From positions 1,120,100 through 1,184,099 of the forward strand of contig WUUP01000001.1 in the NCBI GenBank assembly GCA_009833045.1: a stretch of DNA of 64,000 bases, written 5' to 3'. The position numbers and the translations under genes were made by a program. This document shows positions 35,556-45,640 of this stretch, piece by piece. Every line of letters starts with the position of its first letter. Position 1 is the first letter of the stretch. A model generated the notes under the pieces. The model searched no databases. It was not told the origin of the DNA and was given only the letters and a program-made list of their open reading frames with translations. This stretch comes from Saprospirales bacterium GYS_P2D (GTDB lineage Bacteria; Bacteroidota; Bacteroidia; Chitinophagales; Saprospiraceae).

Positions 35556-36857
35556 GTGCAGCAGCTACGTATAGCTCCAAATATAAATCCTCTGAACCAC
35601 ATCATTCTGCCTCATGTGGAGCAGGTGGTCAGTAATAGTGGAGTCCCTATATACCGTATCATCAAGGATGACTGTGAGGTGGTCAAATGCGAATTAGTCT
35701 TCCTCGCAGGACGACCCTATGAGTCAGTCGCATTAGCCGCTACTACGACAGCTTTCATGCTGAGAGAAGGTTCTAAAAAGCTTAACTCAGAAGAAATCGC
35801 AGAGCAGCTGGATTTTTATGGAGCTACGCTCAATATCAAGGCATCTCTCGACACCATCACAGTCCAGGTCGTCTGTCTTAAAAAGTACATGACTGCGATC
35901 ATGGATATCATCAGACAGATCTTATTGGAGCCAGTATTCCCAGAGTCAGAGTTGCAACTGATGAAAGATCGGAGAGTACAGCGCCTCAAGATAGAGCTAG
36001 CCAAAAATGAAGTGGTCTCCTATAGGATACTCACAGAGTCTATCTATGGTGATCGGCATCCATATGGATACAATAGCTCAGAGCTGCTCTATCAGGCCAT
36101 CACACGACAAGATATCATAGATCACTATGAGCGATTCATTCATCGCAATAACTGCTTTATCTTCTTAGCTGGAGATGTGAGAGGTGAAAGCATCATCAGC
36201 TCTATAGAGACGCTACTGGATGAGCTGCCGACTAAAGAGAAAATCAGTCTCGATCGCAGAAAACTCCTCATTGATAGCAAGCTGGAAAGAGCTATCAAAA
36301 CTACTGGCAATCCGCTTCAGGCGTCTATCCGTATCGGGAGAAAAACATTCAATAGAACTCATGAAGACTATTATCCTTTTGTGTTTTTAAGCACAGTATT
36401 AGGTGGATACTTCAGTTCACGACTGACGACTAATATACGAGAAGAAAAAGGGCTAACCTATGGCATCTACTCGATGCTCGATACACTACTGTACGATGGC
36501 TCATTCATGATCGCTACTGATGTCGCCACAGACAAGGTAGGAGAGACACTCTCCGAGATCTACAAGGAAATGGAAATCCTACAAAATGATCTCGTACCAG
36601 ATGAAGAAATGGATTTAGTGAGAAATTATTTGGCTGGAAATTATATTAATTTTTTTGATGGACCTTTTAATAGTATCAAGGCCATAAAATCCTTAGTTTT
36701 AAGCCAAATTCCACTGAGCGATTTAAAATCCCTTGTAGACATATCCCAATCTATCAATGCCCATCAAGTATTGGACATAGCCCAAAAGTATCTGAATAGG
36801 AATGATTTTTGGGAAGTGATAGTAGGAGCATCAGCTCAAGACAGAAACATAGATTAA
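35556..36857 (+). CDS. M16 family peptidase homologue lacking the zinc motif
   Basis: The start taken is GTG at 35556, because the earlier TTG (35529) lies inside a promoter box. The protein of about 433 residues has the M16 fold: the N-terminal domain around FMLREGSKKLNSEEIAEQLDFYGATLNIKAS, and a later region YFSSRLTTNIREEKGLTYGIYS holding the Arg-Tyr pair of the second domain. The HxxEH zinc motif is absent; the position reads TTTAFMLRE. It is thus like the non-catalytic subunit of two-subunit M16 proteases. The catalytic partner is not in the window. It leads into mreB 20 bases later. Confidence 0.88.
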   Translation: MQQLRIAPNINPLNHIILPHVEQVVSNSGVPIYRIIKDDCEVVKCELVFLAGRPYESVALAATTTAFMLREGSKKLNSEEIAEQLDFYGATLNIKASLDTITVQVVCLKKYMTAIMDIIRQILLEPVFPESELQLMKDRRVQRLKIELAKNEVVSYRILTESIYGDRHPYGYNSSELLYQAITRQDIIDHYERFIHRNNCFIFLAGDVRGESIISSIETLLDELPTKEKISLDRRKLLIDSKLERAIKTTGNPLQASIRIGRKTFNRTHEDYYPFVFLSTVLGGYFSSRLTTNIREEKGLTYGIYSMLDTLLYDGSFMIATDVATDKVGETLSEIYKEMEILQNDLVPDEEMDLVRNYLAGNYINFFDGPFNSIKAIKSLVLSQIPLSDLKSLVDISQSINAHQVLDIAQKYLNRNDFWEVIVGASAQDRNID

Positions 36858-36877
36858 GATTACACGTAGAATAGAGA

Positions 36878-37909
36878 ATGGGCTTTTTTAGTTTTTTTAG
36901 ACAAGAGTTAGCCATTGATTTAGGCACAGCGAATACGCTCATCGTATACGATGACGAGGTGGTGGTAGACGAGCCGTCGATCGTAGCGATGGACAGGAAT
37001 ACTCGAGAACTATTAGCCGTCGGCACTCGTGCCATGCATATGCACGAGAAGACGCATAATAATATAATGACGGTACGACCTCTCAAGGATGGTGTGATCG
37101 CAGACTTTCAAGCTGCAGAAAACATGATCCAAGGAATGATCAATATGGTCGAAGGACGAAGAAAGTTTTTCTCTCATCTAAAGATGGTCATCTGCATCCC
37201 CTCTGGGATCACAGAAGTGGAGAAACGTGCCGTATTTGACTCGGCAGATCATGTCGATGCTAAAGAGACCTATCTCATCCATGAGCCTATGGCAGCAGCA
37301 CTTGGTATCGGTATCGATGTGATGGAGCCTATGGGCAATATGATCATCGATATAGGTGGAGGGACGACAGAGATCGCAGTGATCGCCCTGTCCGGTATCG
37401 TGACTGATCAGTCTATTCGTACTGCAGGTGATGAGCTCAATGAGGATATCATCGAGTATGTCAAGCGTATGCACAATCTTCTCATCGGAGAGCGTACTGC
37501 GGAAGTCATCAAAAAAGAAGTAGGAGCAGCAATAGTAGATCTCGAGGAGCCACCAGCACCACTCGCAGTGAATGGCCGTGACCTCTTAACAGGTATCCCT
37601 AAGCAGATATTCGTCAATCACCGAGAAGTAGCCGAAGCTATCGATAAGTCTATTGCCAAGATCGAAGACGCAGTAATCAGAGCACTCGAGGAGACGCCGC
37701 CTGAGTTAGCTTCAGATATCTACCGTACAGGTATCTATCTGACAGGAGGAGGTGCGCTACTCAGAGGACTAGACAAGCGTATCGCTGAGAAAACTAAACT
37801 CAACGTATTCGTCGCCGATGATCCGCTCCGTGCTGTAGTACGAGGTACTGGGATAGCACTGAAAAATACCGATAGATATACTTTCTTGATGGATCGTCGT
37901 AGTCTTTAG
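36878..37909 (+). CDS. mreB: Rod-shape determining protein MreB
   Basis: MreB is the bacterial actin that positions the elongasome. The 343-residue protein has the phosphate-1 loop IDLGTANTLIVY, the phosphate-2 loop IDIGGGTTEIAVI and the adenosine motif TGGGALLRGLD. Its amphipathic N-terminus MGFFSFFRQEL fits membrane binding. It is followed directly by mreC, mreD and mrdA. Confidence 0.97.
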   Translation: MGFFSFFRQELAIDLGTANTLIVYDDEVVVDEPSIVAMDRNTRELLAVGTRAMHMHEKTHNNIMTVRPLKDGVIADFQAAENMIQGMINMVEGRRKFFSHLKMVICIPSGITEVEKRAVFDSADHVDAKETYLIHEPMAAALGIGIDVMEPMGNMIIDIGGGTTEIAVIALSGIVTDQSIRTAGDELNEDIIEYVKRMHNLLIGERTAEVIKKEVGAAIVDLEEPPAPLAVNGRDLLTGIPKQIFVNHREVAEAIDKSIAKIEDAVIRALEETPPELASDIYRTGIYLTGGGALLRGLDKRIAEKTKLNVFVADDPLRAVVRGTGIALKNTDRYTFLMDRRSL

Positions 37910-37917
37910 TACACCGT

Positions 37918-38730
37918 ATAAATCATAGCTATCTGGGGAGCATACTTCAAAAATATCTACACATTGTACTGTTCATCGTCTTAGAGATAGTAGCCTTCTA
38001 TCTCATAGTCAATTATAATCTGGAACAGAGAGATATTTTTATCCACTCGACCTCACAGATCAGCGGTAGTATCCTCAATCAAACATCCAAATTTGACCAG
38101 TTCGTCGAACTAAGAGAACAAAACGAAAAACTAACTGCCGAAAACTCTCGACTACTCAGAGAAGTCATCCAACTGTCTAATGCTGAAATCTCTCTATCGC
38201 CACTGGATAGTATGGCCTATGAGATCATCCCTGCTCGTGTGATAAATCAAAGCATACACTCTATCAGAAATAAAATCACGCTCGATAAAGGCAAACTCGA
38301 CACTATCAAGGCCCCCATGGGCGTCATGACTGAATCCGGCGTCGTCGGTGTAATTATTAAGGTAAGTGATCATTTTGCATTGGCAAACTCGATGCTAAAT
38401 GTCGATACTCGCATCAGTGTATCACTCAAGGGCGAAGGCTATTTTGGCTCACTATCTTGGACAGGAAGAGACTATAACGAGGTCATCGTAACAGGCGTCC
38501 CAAAACATGCAGAAATCAACATTGGAGATACTATAGTGACTAATGGCTACTCTACTTTATTTCCTGCAGGTATCCCAGCGGCATTAGTAGAGGAGTACGA
38601 GCTCGATAGGACAGGAGATTTTTATGCTATCAGATGTCGACCTGTAGTTAATTTTGGAAAACTGCAACATGTCTATGCGATCAAGAATAATCTAAAAGAA
38701 GAAATCAGTATTCTGGAAAATGAACAGTAG
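37918..38730 (+). CDS. mreC: Rod-shape determining protein MreC, with a non-canonical start
   Basis: MreC is the elongasome scaffold bridging the cytoplasm and PBP2. The first ATG (38212) would drop the N-terminus, but the same frame is open back to 37903. That upstream part encodes a membrane segment (KYLHIVLFIVLEIVAFYLIV), the motif NYNLEQRDIFIHSTSQISGS and a coiled coil (FDQFVELREQNEKLTAEN), all hallmarks of MreC. No ATG, GTG or TTG exists in it. The start is therefore ATA at 37918 (my choice), CTG at 37933 or another rare codon. The C-terminal beta domain follows. It overlaps mreD by 11 nt. Confidence 0.85.
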   Translation: MNHSYLGSILQKYLHIVLFIVLEIVAFYLIVNYNLEQRDIFIHSTSQISGSILNQTSKFDQFVELREQNEKLTAENSRLLREVIQLSNAEISLSPLDSMAYEIIPARVINQSIHSIRNKITLDKGKLDTIKAPMGVMTESGVVGVIIKVSDHFALANSMLNVDTRISVSLKGEGYFGSLSWTGRDYNEVIVTGVPKHAEINIGDTIVTNGYSTLFPAGIPAALVEEYELDRTGDFYAIRCRPVVNFGKLQHVYAIKNNLKEEISILENEQ

Positions 38731-39238
38731 TCAGATAGCACCCATAGCCATACATACTGTACTGATTTTGTTGATACAGGTATTACTCTTGCTTAATGTG
38801 AGCTTTCCTCTATTTGGTCAGTATTCATTATCCATGTTCATCTATCCGATGATCATCATCATGCTACCCATAGGTCTCTCTCAATCAGGCACACTAGTCG
38901 GAGCATTTGTGATAGGTGTATTATTAGATTTCTTTTATGATTCTCCGGGAGTACATGCGGCCACGTTAGTTTTTACTGCTTTTGCACGACCGTATATTTT
39001 GAGACTTTTTGAGCCGAGAGGCGGCTATCGCACAGATCAGTTTCCTACGATGGCCAATTATGGTTTTTCTTGGTTTTTCTCCTATGCATCTACGGTACTA
39101 TTCATCCATCTCATAGTATACTTTGCGATAGATGCATTTACCTTAGTCTATATCGACAAGATTTTGATTAATGCCATCGTTAGCTTCTTAGCTTCGATCA
39201 CACTGATCGGTATATACCAACTCATCATCAGACACTGA
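38720..39238 (+). CDS. mreD: Rod-shape determining protein MreD
   Basis: MreD is a small integral membrane part of the elongasome. The 172-residue protein has five or six hydrophobic segments and the conserved acidic spot in GVLLDFFYDSPGVHAA. Its start lies 11 nt inside mreC, and mrdA follows seven bases after its stop. Confidence 0.88.
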   Translation: MNSSQIAPIAIHTVLILLIQVLLLLNVSFPLFGQYSLSMFIYPMIIIMLPIGLSQSGTLVGAFVIGVLLDFFYDSPGVHAATLVFTAFARPYILRLFEPRGGYRTDQFPTMANYGFSWFFSYASTVLFIHLIVYFAIDAFTLVYIDKILINAIVSFLASITLIGIYQLIIRH

Positions 39239-39245
39239 TAGTATT

Positions 39246-41096
39246 TTGGAGTATAATGAAAGATATCGGGTCATTTTGTTGCTCTTCATCATTGGGGGCT
39301 TAGTCTTGATAGTCAATTTACTCAGCCATCAAGTCATCAATAGCGAGTATCAAGATAGAGCCGAAAATCGTACACTGACCAAAAGAACTATATACCCTCC
39401 TCGAGGGATCATCTATGATCGAAATGGCGAACTACTCGTAGTCAATCAGCCAACCTACGAGCTAGAGATGATCTATAATGAAATACCTGACGACTTTGAC
39501 AAAGAAGGTTTTTGCCAATTGCTGGATATAACGGTCGATGAGTATGAGCAAACTCTGAAAACAGTGCGCAGTCGGCGTTACTTCAGGCGAAACCTCCCAA
39601 TCAGCTTCATGAGTGATATTGGACCTTCTATCTATTCAACCTTTCAGGAGCACCTGTATAGGTTTCCTGGATTCTATCCGACTATCAAGAGTCGCAGAAG
39701 CTATCCTGATGCTCATGGTGGTCATGTACTCGGCTATGTCAGTGAAGTGAATAGTGAAGATATCAATGAGTCCGAAATCTATGAAATCGGAGACCAAAAA
39801 GGCTCCAGCGGTATCGAGCGCACCTATGAAGATGTGCTCCGAGGAGAAAAAGGTACGGAGTACTTCCTCAAGGATAATCTCGGTCGAGAGGTGGACACCT
39901 ACCAGCATGGCAGTATGGACTCTACCGCTGAGGCAGGACAAAATCTGATATCCACACTGGACATAGAGCTTCAGGCCTATGGAGAGGAGCTCATGATGAA
40001 TAAAAGAGGAAGCATCGTAGCTATACAGCCCTCAACAGGAGAGATCTTGGCCATGGTCAGTAGCCCCAGTTACGATCCTAATAAATTATCCTTTGGAAAG
40101 GAGCGGTCGGAGACATTCATTAACCTTCTGACCGACACGCTGAATAAACCATTTTTAGATAGATCGCTCCAGGCGAAATATCCCCCGGGTTCCATTTTTA
40201 AGCCTATTCTCGCCTTGGCAGCCCTGCAGCAAGGTATCACCTATCCATCAAGGGGCATGACCTGTACTGGTGAATATATCATCAACGAGCGAAAGGGGTT
40301 TTCTCAAGGATGTCGTAATCATCCACGACCTAATAACGTACAGACTGCTTTGCAGTACTCGTGCAATACCTATTTCTACCAGTTGATGAGAGAGTTTGTC
40401 GATCAATATGGCTTTAGCAATCCTACAGAAGGACTTGATACGCTCAACGCATATTTAGAGTCCTTTGGACTTGGCAGAACACTCGGAGTAGATCTCATTA
40501 ATGAAAGCCCCGGCTTCGTACCCTCTTCCGACTTTTATAATCGTCTCTACAATACCAAAGAATATACCTGGCGATCTACCTACATCCTGTCTCTGGGCAT
40601 CGGTCAGGGAGAGCTAGAGCTCACTACGCTACAGATGGCTAATCTCGCAGCCATAATAGCTAACCACGGCTACTATATCAAGCCTCATGTAGTTAAAGGA
40701 GTGGATGGAGATCTAATCACACCAATAGAATATCAAACAAAAAATCGTGTGCCTGTCGACTCCATACATTTCTATCCGATCGTCGATGGTATGGAGAAAG
40801 TCATCAATGCCGGTACCGGTTATCGTGCCTACGTGCCCGGTCTCGACATCTGTGGCAAGACAGGTACTTCTCAAAATCCACATGGTGAGGATCACTCCGT
40901 GTTTTTTGGTTTTGGTCCAAAGGCTAATGCGGACATTGCTATCGCTGTATTCGTAGAAAATGCTGGTGGGGGTGGTGCAGTAGCGGCGCCCATCGGAGGT
41001 CTAATGATAGAGCGATACCTCAATGGCGAGATCAGTGAGCGTAGAAAAGCTCTTGAACAACGAATCACGGATATCAATTTATTAGATGTACCTTAA
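39246..41096 (+). CDS. mrdA: Penicillin-binding protein 2 (elongasome transpeptidase)
   Basis: PBP2 cross-links peptidoglycan with RodA. The start is TTG at 39246. An N-terminal membrane segment (about 8-27) is followed by the dimerisation domain with RGIIYDRNGELLVVN. The transpeptidase motifs are SxxK at Ser316 (GSIFK), SxN at Ser372 (YSCNTYF) and KTGT at 538-541. Length (616) fits. It lies in the mreBCD run, while rodA is at 3.7-5.1 kb. Confidence 0.96.
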   Translation: MEYNERYRVILLLFIIGGLVLIVNLLSHQVINSEYQDRAENRTLTKRTIYPPRGIIYDRNGELLVVNQPTYELEMIYNEIPDDFDKEGFCQLLDITVDEYEQTLKTVRSRRYFRRNLPISFMSDIGPSIYSTFQEHLYRFPGFYPTIKSRRSYPDAHGGHVLGYVSEVNSEDINESEIYEIGDQKGSSGIERTYEDVLRGEKGTEYFLKDNLGREVDTYQHGSMDSTAEAGQNLISTLDIELQAYGEELMMNKRGSIVAIQPSTGEILAMVSSPSYDPNKLSFGKERSETFINLLTDTLNKPFLDRSLQAKYPPGSIFKPILALAALQQGITYPSRGMTCTGEYIINERKGFSQGCRNHPRPNNVQTALQYSCNTYFYQLMREFVDQYGFSNPTEGLDTLNAYLESFGLGRTLGVDLINESPGFVPSSDFYNRLYNTKEYTWRSTYILSLGIGQGELELTTLQMANLAAIIANHGYYIKPHVVKGVDGDLITPIEYQTKNRVPVDSIHFYPIVDGMEKVINAGTGYRAYVPGLDICGKTGTSQNPHGEDHSVFFGFGPKANADIAIAVFVENAGGGGAVAAPIGGLMIERYLNGEISERRKALEQRITDINLLDVP

Positions 41097-41119
41097 TCAA
41101 TACTAAAAAACCTAACATT

Positions 41120-41620
41120 TTGATCATATCATCGATAGTAGCATGTGCAGAAAACCGTGTCATCGGCAGGGATAATGACCTCCCATGGAGGCTACCTGGT
41201 GATCTCAAATGGTTTAAAGAAAAAACACTCAATCGCCATATCATCATGGGTCGTAAGTCTTTTGAGAGTCTACCCAAAGCACTGCCAAAGCGAGTCAACA
41301 TCGTCATCACTCGTGACAAAGAGTACTATCGATCCGACTGCATCATCAAACACTCTATAGAAGAAGCTCTCTCCTATGCTCAGGCAGAAGGAGAGACGGA
41401 AGCATTCATCCTCGGCGGTGGACATGTATACGAACAAACTAAGGATATCTGGCATCGCCTCTATCTCACAGAAGTACACGCTCGACCAGAAGGAGATACA
41501 GTATTTCCAAAAATTGATTTCTCGGACTATGATTTAATATTCGAAGAGCCACATGCTGCTGATGAAAAGAATGAATATTCATATACCTTTAAGATCTACG
41601 AACGTGGATTGAAGAAGTGA
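41120..41620 (+). CDS. folA: Dihydrofolate reductase
   Basis: DHFR regenerates tetrahydrofolate. The TTG start at 41120 gives the normal N-terminus (MIISSIVACAENRVIG when initiated with Met). Active-site features are LPWRLPGDLKWFK (Trp23, Asp28) and GRKSFESLP. The FILGGGHVYEQ loop binds NADPH. The length of 166 residues is typical. Its stop overlaps the next gene's GTG start (GTGA). Confidence 0.95.
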   Translation: MIISSIVACAENRVIGRDNDLPWRLPGDLKWFKEKTLNRHIIMGRKSFESLPKALPKRVNIVITRDKEYYRSDCIIKHSIEEALSYAQAEGETEAFILGGGHVYEQTKDIWHRLYLTEVHARPEGDTVFPKIDFSDYDLIFEEPHAADEKNEYSYTFKIYERGLKK

Positions 41621-42900
41621 GTACCAATATCAAAGAAGAATTCATACACTATATCTGGAGGACCAAACAGTTTGACCTAAGAGATCTCAAGACCATCTCT
41701 GGCAGACCGATCATTATTAAATCCTTCGGCGAATACAATCATAATGCTGGCCCGGATTTCCTCAATGCGGTCATAAGTATAGATGAAGTCACTTGGGCAG
41801 GTCATATAGAGATGCACATACGATCCTCAGATTGGCTGAGACATCTACATAGTCAAGATCCTGCCTATGACTCTGTCATCCTACACGTAGTACTCGATTA
41901 TGATGCTCCTATCATGAAAGAGAGCGGCGAAGAAATAGAAGCCCTCAATCTACATGATCGTATAGATGCACAGCTGGCGGCTAAATACCAAGCATTGATC
42001 AATACATCGAGCTGGATACCCTGTGACTCCATGATCTCCGAGATCTCCCCCATTAGTAAAATGAGCATGCTCAGTCGCTGCCTCGCTGATAGACTGATGG
42101 ATAAGTCCAACTTGGTGCTACAGCGTTTAAATGAAAATCAAAATGACTGGAGTGAAACATTATACCAATATCTGGCATGGGCTTTAGGACTCTCAGTCAA
42201 TGGTGATAACATGCTGATCTTAGCTCAAAAGACACCGTACAAAACAGTGCTTAAACATTCCGACCAGTTACCTCAGATAGAGGCATTACTCTTTGGTCAA
42301 GCTGGTATGCTCACATCACCAGATCAAGATGAATACACAGAGTTCCTGCATAAGGAGTATATGTTTTTAGCTAAAAAATATGGACTCACTCCAATGAGAG
42401 CTGTACAATGGAAATATATGCGGATGCGACCTGGAGGATTTCCCACGATACGGATCGCTCAGCTGGCGAAACTGATACACACTATCCCAAACATCGATCA
42501 AATCCTATTCGACGAAAGTCAAAAAAACATCTCCGAAAGGCTGATCATACAGCTGGATAGAGGATACTGGCATAGTCACTATAGATTCGGGCCGGAGCCC
42601 AAAAAGAGAATAAAAACTATCGGTCAAGACAAACGAGAAAGCATAATCATCAATGCCATCGCCCCTGTACTCTATGCATATGGGCGCTGGAAAAACCAAG
42701 AAACTTCTAAAGATCGAGCTATAAACCTGCTCGAATCACTCAGACCAGAAAACAACTCTATCATCAAACAATGGCGCAAAAGAAATGTCTCTATAGAGAA
42801 TGCAGCCGACTCTCAAGCAGCACTCCAACTAAAAAAGCACTACTGTGCTAAAATGAAATGTCTGGACTGTAGTATCGGTCATAAAGTGCTCAACTCATGA
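41617..42900 (+). CDS. DUF2851 family protein
   Basis: This 427-residue cytoplasmic protein matches the Bacteroidota DUF2851 family. It opens EEFIHYIWRTKQFD and has the conserved stretch GEYNHNAGPDFLNAVISIDEVTWAGHIEMHIRSSDW. The C-terminus carries a Cys cluster (CAKMKCLDC). Some motifs (GPDF, HIEMH) recall a nuclease-like site, but no activity is established. The GTG start overlaps folA by 4 nt, and its TGA overlaps the lpxK ATG by 4 nt. Confidence 0.85.
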   Translation: MSTNIKEEFIHYIWRTKQFDLRDLKTISGRPIIIKSFGEYNHNAGPDFLNAVISIDEVTWAGHIEMHIRSSDWLRHLHSQDPAYDSVILHVVLDYDAPIMKESGEEIEALNLHDRIDAQLAAKYQALINTSSWIPCDSMISEISPISKMSMLSRCLADRLMDKSNLVLQRLNENQNDWSETLYQYLAWALGLSVNGDNMLILAQKTPYKTVLKHSDQLPQIEALLFGQAGMLTSPDQDEYTEFLHKEYMFLAKKYGLTPMRAVQWKYMRMRPGGFPTIRIAQLAKLIHTIPNIDQILFDESQKNISERLIIQLDRGYWHSHYRFGPEPKKRIKTIGQDKRESIIINAIAPVLYAYGRWKNQETSKDRAINLLESLRPENNSIIKQWRKRNVSIENAADSQAALQLKKHYCAKMKCLDCSIGHKVLNS

Positions 42901-43958
42901 TAAGACATCAACTCATCAAGATCCTCTTGATGCCTCTCTCTTTACTTTACGGGATAGGCATATCGATCCGAGATTTGCTCTACCGACTTAGGATATTGAG
43001 ATCGATTTCTTTTGCTATACCGGTCATCGGGATAGGAAATCTAAGCGTGGGTGGTGCCGGCAAAACACCACACACAGAGTATCTCATCCGACTGCTCAGC
43101 CCATACATGCCGATAGCCGTACTCAGTCGAGGATATAAGCGAAAATCATCCGGATTCAGAATAGTCGGCCCTGAGGATAGCAGCTTGACGGTAGGCGACG
43201 AGCCCTATCAGTACTTCCTCAAGTATAGAGGCACCACCGTCGCTGTCTCAGAAAGTCGATCTATAGGTATACCGAGACTACTGACACATCGTCCAGATAC
43301 TCAGGCCATTTTACTCGATGATAGCTATCAGCATCGCTCCGTGAGGCCTGGGCTCAACATCCTGCTCACAGAACACGCTCATCCCTACAGCAAAGATATC
43401 CTCCTACCTGCTGGTCGCCTCCGAGAATGGCGCAGTGCTGCGGATCGAGCAGATATCATCATCGTGACCAAGTGTCCACCAGATGCCGATGCTGGTGCTT
43501 TCTTATCTGAGATCAATCCACAGGAGCGACAGAAGATCTTCTTTACCACCTATGAGTACTTTGATCCGTATAGCTTTCTCGATGGTCAGCGAATCAACTT
43601 GAGCAGCGAGGGCCCTAAGGACATCATCCTGCTAACCGCCATAGCAAATGAGGAATATCTCGAAGAATATCTCGATAGACTCGGGCACCATGTATATCCG
43701 ATGAGCTACGAAGATCACCATGAGTATAGCCCCCACGAAGTCTCACTGCTCAATCTCAAATATGAAAACCTCGAGAGTGCTGATAAGATCATCATCACCA
43801 CCGAGAAAGATGCTGTCCGGCTGATGCATCATGTCCCTTTTATCAAGGAAAAAAAGCTCCCTATCTATGTCCTACCGATTACAGTTTCATTCCTATTTGA
43901 TCAAAAGAATGAATTTGATAGCATCGTAAAAGAGTTTTTGCTCAATTTTAAGGTGTGA
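42897..43958 (+). CDS. lpxK: Tetraacyldisaccharide 4'-kinase
   Basis: LpxK adds the 4'-phosphate of lipid A at the inner membrane. The 353-residue protein has an N-terminal hydrophobic segment, the P-loop GNLSVGGAGKTPHT (about 47-60) and LSRGYKRKSSG, followed by LLDDSYQHRSV and a C-terminal DHHEYSPHEV. The presence of LpxK implies an LPS-bearing outer membrane. It overlaps both neighbours by 4 nt. Confidence 0.95.
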   Translation: MIRHQLIKILLMPLSLLYGIGISIRDLLYRLRILRSISFAIPVIGIGNLSVGGAGKTPHTEYLIRLLSPYMPIAVLSRGYKRKSSGFRIVGPEDSSLTVGDEPYQYFLKYRGTTVAVSESRSIGIPRLLTHRPDTQAILLDDSYQHRSVRPGLNILLTEHAHPYSKDILLPAGRLREWRSAADRADIIIVTKCPPDADAGAFLSEINPQERQKIFFTTYEYFDPYSFLDGQRINLSSEGPKDIILLTAIANEEYLEEYLDRLGHHVYPMSYEDHHEYSPHEVSLLNLKYENLESADKIIITTEKDAVRLMHHVPFIKEKKLPIYVLPITVSFLFDQKNEFDSIVKEFLLNFKV

Positions 43959-45640
43959 TTCGGACCATCATTTTTGCCCTATTTTTCTCTATCGGGAGCC
44001 TTCATTTGGCTTTCGCCCAATATCCTTTTTTGGATTATCATCCTTTACTATCTCATCATTTGGACAGGGTACAGATCCAAAACGTCGATCGATTCAGGAT
44101 TCACTCAGCCATCAGGTATCAAGACCCTGCACTATTTGCAGATAGCTACGTTGATACTCTACTATGGATGACTGATCTTGATTTTGCATATCGAGATCAA
44201 TTCATGTCTTGGCGAGGAGATATCTGGTCCGAGATCAAGCCTGGCCATGATGGGTTTTGGGGGTTATTTTATGATCACTCCTATCATGCGATAGATATCA
44301 AGCGTTCAGATTTTCAGCTGACCATAGATCCTATTGTTTCTTTTTCATGGGGAGAAGAATCTAAAAATGATCGATGGATATTTCAGAATACTCGTGGTAT
44401 CAAGGCTCAAGGCAACATCGATAATAAGGTATACTTCTACACCAGCATCTATGAGAATCAACGCAGCTTCATGCGTCATGTACAGCTCAGGATCAATCGA
44501 TGGGATGCTATCCCTGGACAGGGATTTTTCAAAAGATATCAAAGCAACATCATAGATAATCTCAGTGGCTGGGACTATCTGAATGCACAGGCCTATCTTG
44601 GTATGAAAATCTCAAAGTCCATAGATCTTCAGTTTGGCTATGGAGATCACCACATCGGCAATGGTGTCCGTTCTATGCTACTCAGCGACTACGGGCACAA
44701 CTATCTATATCTCAAGCTCAGCACTAAGATCGGACCAATACTGTATCAAAACATTTTTGCAGAACTCGCCCCCATTTCTGATGTGGTCAATCCTGGAGAC
44801 AATCTCCTACCCAAGAAATATATGGCGGCACACTATCTGGATTGGCAGATTAATTCTCGATTTTCTATTGGGCTATATGAAGTAGTGATTTTTGGACGTG
44901 AGAATCACTTTGAGTTTCAATATCTCAATCCTGTCATCCTGTACAGGAGCGTAGAGCAGCTGCTGAATAGTCCAGACAATGTCCTGATCGGACTTAATAG
45001 TAATTGGATCATCGGCGATAAGACAGAAGTCTATGGCCAACTGATGATCGATGAGATGAGGACTGACGAGATATTTTCAGGAGATGGATGGTGGGGCAAC
45101 AAGGTCGCATATCAGATGGGCATGAAGCATATTAATCTATTAGGGATAGATAATCTTGATGTACAATTGGAATATAATTCGGCTCGACCGTATACCTATA
45201 CCCATCGCAGGACTGATCCCGATACTGAGTTCATAGCGAGCTACAGTCACTATCAACAAGCATTGGCTCATCCTCTGGGAGCTAATTTTAGAGAGTTTCT
45301 GCTTCAGCTACAGTATCCACTGAATGCTAAAAACAGGCTCTCATTCAGATATTTGAATACTGCATACGGTGAAGCCTACTCTCGAAATGTGGGCAACGAT
45401 ATACTCTTGGACTACGATACTCGTGAGAATGATTATGGCAATAATACCACACAAGGTGTACTGACTACCGTATCTTTGCTCTCCTTAAAAATAAGCCATG
45501 AGCTATTTCCCAACATTTTTATTGACTTAGACATTGTCAATAGGAATCAAACCAGCGATCTCCCGAGAGATCATTATGGTAGCTGGTATGGAGGAGTAGG
45601 TTTCAGGGCGAATATGTTTAATCAAAATTTAGACTATTGA
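43955..45640 (+). CDS. Outer-membrane beta-barrel protein, Wzi-like capsule assembly family
   Basis: The GTG start is at 43955. The 561-residue protein has a signal peptide (ending near AFAQ, residue 21). Many alternating hydrophobic strands with aromatic girdles run through to a C-terminal [11 protein letters not shown] segment. The layout and phrases such as [21 protein letters not shown] fit the Wzi-like capsule-assembly barrels found in Bacteroidota. Wzi proteins bind capsular polysaccharide at the cell surface. It precedes metH and a Wzz-like gene, close to the polysaccharide cluster. Confidence 0.75.
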   Translation: MIRTIIFALFFSIGSLHLAFAQYPFLDYHPLLSHHLDRVQIQNVDRFRIHSAIRYQDPALFADSYVDTLLWMTDLDFAYRDQFMSWRGDIWSEIKPGHDGFWGLFYDHSYHAIDIKRSDFQLTIDPIVSFSWGEESKNDRWIFQNTRGIKAQGNIDNKVYFYTSIYENQRSFMRHVQLRINRWDAIPGQGFFKRYQSNIIDNLSGWDYLNAQAYLGMKISKSIDLQFGYGDHHIGNGVRSMLLSDYGHNYLYLKLSTKIGPILYQNIFAELAPISDVVNPGDNLLPKKYMAAHYLDWQINSRFSIGLYEVVIFGRENHFEFQYLNPVILYRSVEQLLNSPDNVLIGLNSNWIIGDKTEVYGQLMIDEMRTDEIFSGDGWWGNKVAYQMGMKHINLLGIDNLDVQLEYNSARPYTYTHRRTDPDTEFIASYSHYQQALAHPLGANFREFLLQLQYPLNAKNRLSFRYLNTAYGEAYSRNVGNDILLDYDTRENDYGNNTTQGVLTTVSLLSLKISHELFPNIFIDLDIVNRNQTSDLPRDHYGSWYGGVGFRANMFNQNLDY

